Positions 61,230-64,000 of a stretch of DNA of 64,000 bases are shown piece by piece. Location: the NCBI RefSeq assembly GCF_003171655.1, contig NZ_QFZL01000001.1, positions 62,001-126,000 of the forward strand, written 5' to 3'. The number at the start of each line of letters is the position of its first letter. Position 1 is the stretch's first letter. Source of the stretch: Stakelama portus (GTDB lineage Bacteria; Pseudomonadota; Alphaproteobacteria; Sphingomonadales; Sphingomonadaceae). The position numbers and the translations under genes were made by a program. Under the pieces are notes generated by a model, which was not told where the DNA came from, ran no database searches, and worked only from the letters and a program-made list of their open reading frames with translations.

Positions 61230-62570
61230 ATGCTCAAGCTTTCGGTGTTCATGTCACCGACGGGCGGTCATTCGGGCGGCTGGCGGCATCCCGATGCTGT
61301 TATGGATGCCGGCTATAATTTCGATCGCTGGGTCGAATTCGCCAGAATCGTAGAACGCGGCAAGCTCGACATGATGTTTCTCGCCGATGGCAATGGCGTC
61401 AACGGGATCGAGGATCGCGATCTTCTCAGCCGCAATCCTGTCGTACGGCCGGCGGTGATCGAGCCGATCTGCCTTCTCTCCGCGCTTGCGACGCATACCT
61501 CGCGCGTTGGTCTGGTTGCTACCGCAACGACTACCTATGATCAGCCATATAGTGTTGCGCGCCGCTATGCCGGGCTCGACTGGGTCAGCAAGGGCCGTGC
61601 GGGCTGGAATGTCGTCACGACGTCCAATGCCAATGATTCCCAGAATTTCAGCCGCGACGAGCATGTCGAGCATGCGGACCGCTATGCGCGTGCCGACGAA
61701 TTCGTGTCCGTCGTTAAAGACCTTTGGGACAGCTGGGCAGACGATACGTTCACGTTCGACAAGGCGGAAGGCGTGTTCCTGGATGCCGAGAAAATCCGGC
61801 TGATCGAACATGAGGGTGCCAACTTCAAGGTGCGCGGGCCGCTGAACAGCGCGCGACCGCCGCAAGGACATCCGGTTATCGTCGTTGCCGGTGCATCGCC
61901 CGCCGCGATCGACCTGGCAGCCAACCATGCCGACGTGATCTTCACCGTTACCGAGACCAAGGAAGCGGCGCAGGAATTCTATGCCAAGGTCAAGGCGGCG
62001 GCGCGCGCCAAGGGGCGCGACCCGGACACGCTGAAAGTCTTCCCGGGCGCGAGCATCTTCGTCGGGGAAACTGCCGAAGAGGCCGAAGCCAGCTATCGCG
62101 AGTTGCAGGAACTGATTCCCGACGATGTCGGCATGAAGATGCTCGGCAAGATGTGCGGCGTCGACCTGACCGGCTACTCGCCAGAAGACTCTCTCCCTGA
62201 ACTTCCGGAAACCCTCGGGATTCGCAGCTTCCGGAACCTGGTAGCAGACATCGCGCAGCGCGACGGCGCCAATCTGCGCGAGCTCTACCAGAAAATCCTG
62301 CCTGCCCGCGGCCATGTCCTGATCAAGGGCAGCGCGGCGCAGGTCGTCGACGTGATGGAGGAATGGTATCGCGACAAGGCGTGCGACGGGTTCAACCTCG
62401 TCGCGCCCTATCTGCCCGCCGGGCTGGAACGCGTCGTCGATCTCGTCATTCCCGAATTGCAGCGCCGGGGCCTGTTCCGCACGGAATATGAAGGCACGAC
62501 GCTGCGTGACAGCCTGGGCCTCGGCCATGTGCCCAACCCCTATTTCGAGCAGGTGCAGGCGGCCGAATGA
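61230..62570 (+). CDS. LLM-class flavin-dependent monooxygenase (NtaA/DszA/SnaA type)
   Basis: 446 residues. The family marks are VFMSPTGGHSGGWRHPDA, WVEFARIVERGKLDMMFLAD, TSRVGLVATATTTYDQPY, GRAGWNVVTTSNAND and AGASPAAIDLAANHADVIFTV. These enzymes use FMNH2 supplied by a separate reductase to oxygenate sulfur, nitrogen or ring-carbon substrates (for example nitrilotriacetate, dibenzothiophene sulfone, alkanesulfonates). No flavin reductase gene is adjacent. CGGGAG six bases before ATG 61230 decides the start (61227 is also possible). It leads an operon with the dehydrogenase and the intradiol dioxygenase, each overlapping by four bases. Confidence 0.9.
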   Translation: MLKLSVFMSPTGGHSGGWRHPDAVMDAGYNFDRWVEFARIVERGKLDMMFLADGNGVNGIEDRDLLSRNPVVRPAVIEPICLLSALATHTSRVGLVATATTTYDQPYSVARRYAGLDWVSKGRAGWNVVTTSNANDSQNFSRDEHVEHADRYARADEFVSVVKDLWDSWADDTFTFDKAEGVFLDAEKIRLIEHEGANFKVRGPLNSARPPQGHPVIVVAGASPAAIDLAANHADVIFTVTETKEAAQEFYAKVKAAARAKGRDPDTLKVFPGASIFVGETAEEAEASYRELQELIPDDVGMKMLGKMCGVDLTGYSPEDSLPELPETLGIRSFRNLVADIAQRDGANLRELYQKILPARGHVLIKGSAAQVVDVMEEWYRDKACDGFNLVAPYLPAGLERVVDLVIPELQRRGLFRTEYEGTTLRDSLGLGHVPNPYFEQVQAAE

Positions 62571-63598
62571 ACGGGACGATGCGGGCGGCCGTGCTTCACG
62601 CGCCGGGGCCGCCGGACAGCTTCACCATCGAAGCGGTCCCGGTCCCGGTTCCCGGTCCCGACGAGGTGCTGATCGAAGTCGGCGCGTGCGGCGTATCCTA
62701 TCGCGACGTGGTCGAACGCAACGGCACCTATCGCCGCGATACCGAATTCCCCGCGATACTGGGGCTGGAGATCAGCGGTACGGTAGTGGAGGCAGGCGCC
62801 GATGTCGTCGATCTGAAGATCGGCGACACGATCTGTACCAAGGCATTCATCAGCTGCGGCCGGTGCCGGCTCTGCCGGTCGGGACGCGAAACGACGTGCC
62901 GCCGCCGCCGTCCGGTCAAGGGCGGTTATGCTCAATATGTCGCGCTGGCGCAGGATGCCTGCGTTGCCTTTCCAAAGGGACTTGCCTTCGAAACCATGTG
63001 CTCGGTCGGGCCGGGTGCGGGCGTCGCGCTGAACGCGGTCCGCGACACCGCACGGGTCACGATCGGCGACACGGTGCTGGTGACGGGCGCGACCGGGGGC
63101 GTCGGCGTGCCGAGCGTCCAGATCGCGCGCGCGGCCGGCGCGCGCGTGATCGCCGTCAGCCGGAGCGAAGCGAAGGCGGATTTCCTGCGCGAGATCGGCG
63201 CGGATGACGTGATTATCGCCGGAGACGGCGAAAATTTCGCGGGGCAGGTGAAGGCCATCACCGACGGAGCGGGCGTCGATGTCGTGATCGACAATGTCGG
63301 CAGTCGCGTTTTCAACGCCTGTTTCGACAGCCTTGCCGTGCATGGCCGCTATGCGATCGTCGGCCAGCTTTTCGGCGAGGAAGTTTCCATCAACCCGGCG
63401 CGCATCTTCTTCAAGCGCGCCGCCATTCTGGGCGTCGGCAGCGTAAGCCGCGCCCAACTGGCCGATGCGATCGACCTTGTCGCACGCGGCATCGTCACGC
63501 CGCGGGTCGATACCATCCTCCCGCTGGAGGAAGTCGCCCGTGCCCATGAAATCGTCGAAGGAGGCGCGGCCGCCGGCCGCGTTGTGCTCAAACCATGA
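62567..63598 (+). CDS. Medium-chain dehydrogenase with structural zinc
   Basis: 343 residues of the MDR superfamily. The structural zinc site is CGRCRLCRSGRETTC. The catalytic zinc ligand motif GHE reads GLE (LGLEISGTV), so the active-site zinc may be lost, as in quinone or enone reductases. The cofactor loop is GATGGVGVPSVQIARAAGA. The ATG overlaps the monooxygenase stop (ATGA) and its own stop overlaps the following dioxygenase ATG, so the three genes are translationally coupled. It may reduce a quinone or maleylacetate-like product; reduction of a ring-cleavage intermediate is an inference from context. Confidence 0.88.
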   Translation: MNGTMRAAVLHAPGPPDSFTIEAVPVPVPGPDEVLIEVGACGVSYRDVVERNGTYRRDTEFPAILGLEISGTVVEAGADVVDLKIGDTICTKAFISCGRCRLCRSGRETTCRRRRPVKGGYAQYVALAQDACVAFPKGLAFETMCSVGPGAGVALNAVRDTARVTIGDTVLVTGATGGVGVPSVQIARAAGARVIAVSRSEAKADFLREIGADDVIIAGDGENFAGQVKAITDGAGVDVVIDNVGSRVFNACFDSLAVHGRYAIVGQLFGEEVSINPARIFFKRAAILGVGSVSRAQLADAIDLVARGIVTPRVDTILPLEEVARAHEIVEGGAAAGRVVLKP

Positions 63599-64000
63599 CC
63601 GATCAGCAGATTACCGCCACCAGAATTGGGGCAGAGATTCCCGGCGTCGAAGGCGATCCGCGCCTGAAGGCGATCTATGCGGCTATCGTCAGCCGGATGA
63701 AGGAAGTCGTTCGCGAATTCGAGGTCACGCAGGACGAGCTGCACGTGGCAGGCGATTTCCTGAACCGGCTGGGGCAGGCAGGCTTTTGCCGCAGCCTGGT
63801 GGATGTCGCGCTGGCGATGACCAGCGTCGATGCGACCGCACGGGTCGCCAACGGTACGCGCCCCAATCTTGAGGGGCCGTTCCATTTCTCGGGGTCGAAG
63901 ACCTATCCCGACGGCGACCTGTTCGAAGGACAGACGCCTCCCGCCGACGTGCCGGTGCTCAATCTTTCGGGTCGGGTCACCGACGCGGCGACGGGCGCGC
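63595..64000 (+). CDS. Intradiol ring-cleavage dioxygenase, N-terminal part
   Basis: The first 135 codons of a gene that runs past the window end. An N-terminal helical dimerisation domain (RLKAIYAAIVSRMKEVVREF, then DELHVAGDFLNRLGQAG) is followed by RPNLEGPFHFSG, which corresponds to the TxxxEGPF entry to the catalytic beta-sandwich of catechol, chlorocatechol and hydroxyquinol 1,2-dioxygenases. The iron ligands (two Tyr, two His) lie beyond the window. The enzyme cleaves a catechol-type ring between its hydroxyls. It overlaps the dehydrogenase by four bases, and the flavin monooxygenase upstream suggests a hydroxyquinol-type substrate, but this is inference. Confidence 0.87.
   Translation, partial: MTDQQITATRIGAEIPGVEGDPRLKAIYAAIVSRMKEVVREFEVTQDELHVAGDFLNRLGQAGFCRSLVDVALAMTSVDATARVANGTRPNLEGPFHFSGSKTYPDGDLFEGQTPPADVPVLNLSGRVTDAATGA

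Overview
The window is GC-rich bacterial chromosome, almost certainly from the order Sphingomonadales (Alphaproteobacteria). The evidence is the gene order murJ-secB / Tim44-like-mltA-Smr, the rpmH-rnpA-yidD-yidC-engB block, frequent TTG and GTG starts behind good Shine-Dalgarno sequences, and a sphingomonad-style TonB-dependent receptor beside a catabolic cluster. No rRNA, tRNA, insertion sequence, phage gene or CRISPR array was seen.

Layout. (1) 1-20142 is mostly core: murJ (partial), secB, a Tim44-like protein, mltA, a Smr protein, a GGDEF/EAL protein, dapE, two small enzymes, a GST, a PaoABC-type molybdenum hydroxylase operon (9105-12798), an S9 peptidase, engB-yidC-yidD-rnpA-rpmH and yifB. 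(2) 20393-29107 is an envelope and signalling block: an OmpA-like protein, a TIGR02999-type ECF sigma factor, a secreted protein with a hexapeptide tandem repeat, a Ser/Thr kinase with a TPR-like sensor region, a HAF-repeat autotransporter, a frameshifted gene and two small lipoproteins. (3) 29108-64000 is a large catabolic island. It starts with a 640-base leader and a TonB receptor, then carries dehydrogenases, an MFS carrier, amidohydrolase and isochorismatase-like hydrolases, a MmgE/PrpD protein, two complementary acyl-CoA dehydrogenases, crotonases, a FadB-type fusion and an ADP-forming acyl-CoA synthetase. It continues with an IclR regulator, a Rieske oxygenase (beta, alpha, ferredoxin), a thiolase, another acyl-CoA dehydrogenase, a GntR/FCD regulator, a DszA/NtaA-type flavin monooxygenase, and an intradiol ring-cleavage dioxygenase that runs off the end.

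How the island may work (inference). The TonB receptor and MFS carrier would import an organic acid or (poly)cyclic compound. Acyl-CoA synthetase, acyl-CoA dehydrogenases, hydratases, FadB and thiolase would shorten CoA-linked chains. The Rieske oxygenase, flavin monooxygenase and intradiol dioxygenase would hydroxylate and open an aromatic ring. The substrate cannot be read from the sequence.

The main new observation is regulatory. A 14-bp inverted repeat, approximately WTCGCYYAYNCGAW, recurs in nine or ten of the island's intergenic regions (29489, 32198, 35144, possibly 36127, 39232, 41873, 43449, 52419, 59353, 61104). A second palindrome built on GTGTCGACAC or TGTCGACA recurs at 29476, 29622, 52394, 52499 and 53801. 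One copy lies between the putative -35 and -10 of the iclR gene. The island therefore looks like one regulon under two interleaved regulators, plausibly the IclR and GntR proteins encoded in it.
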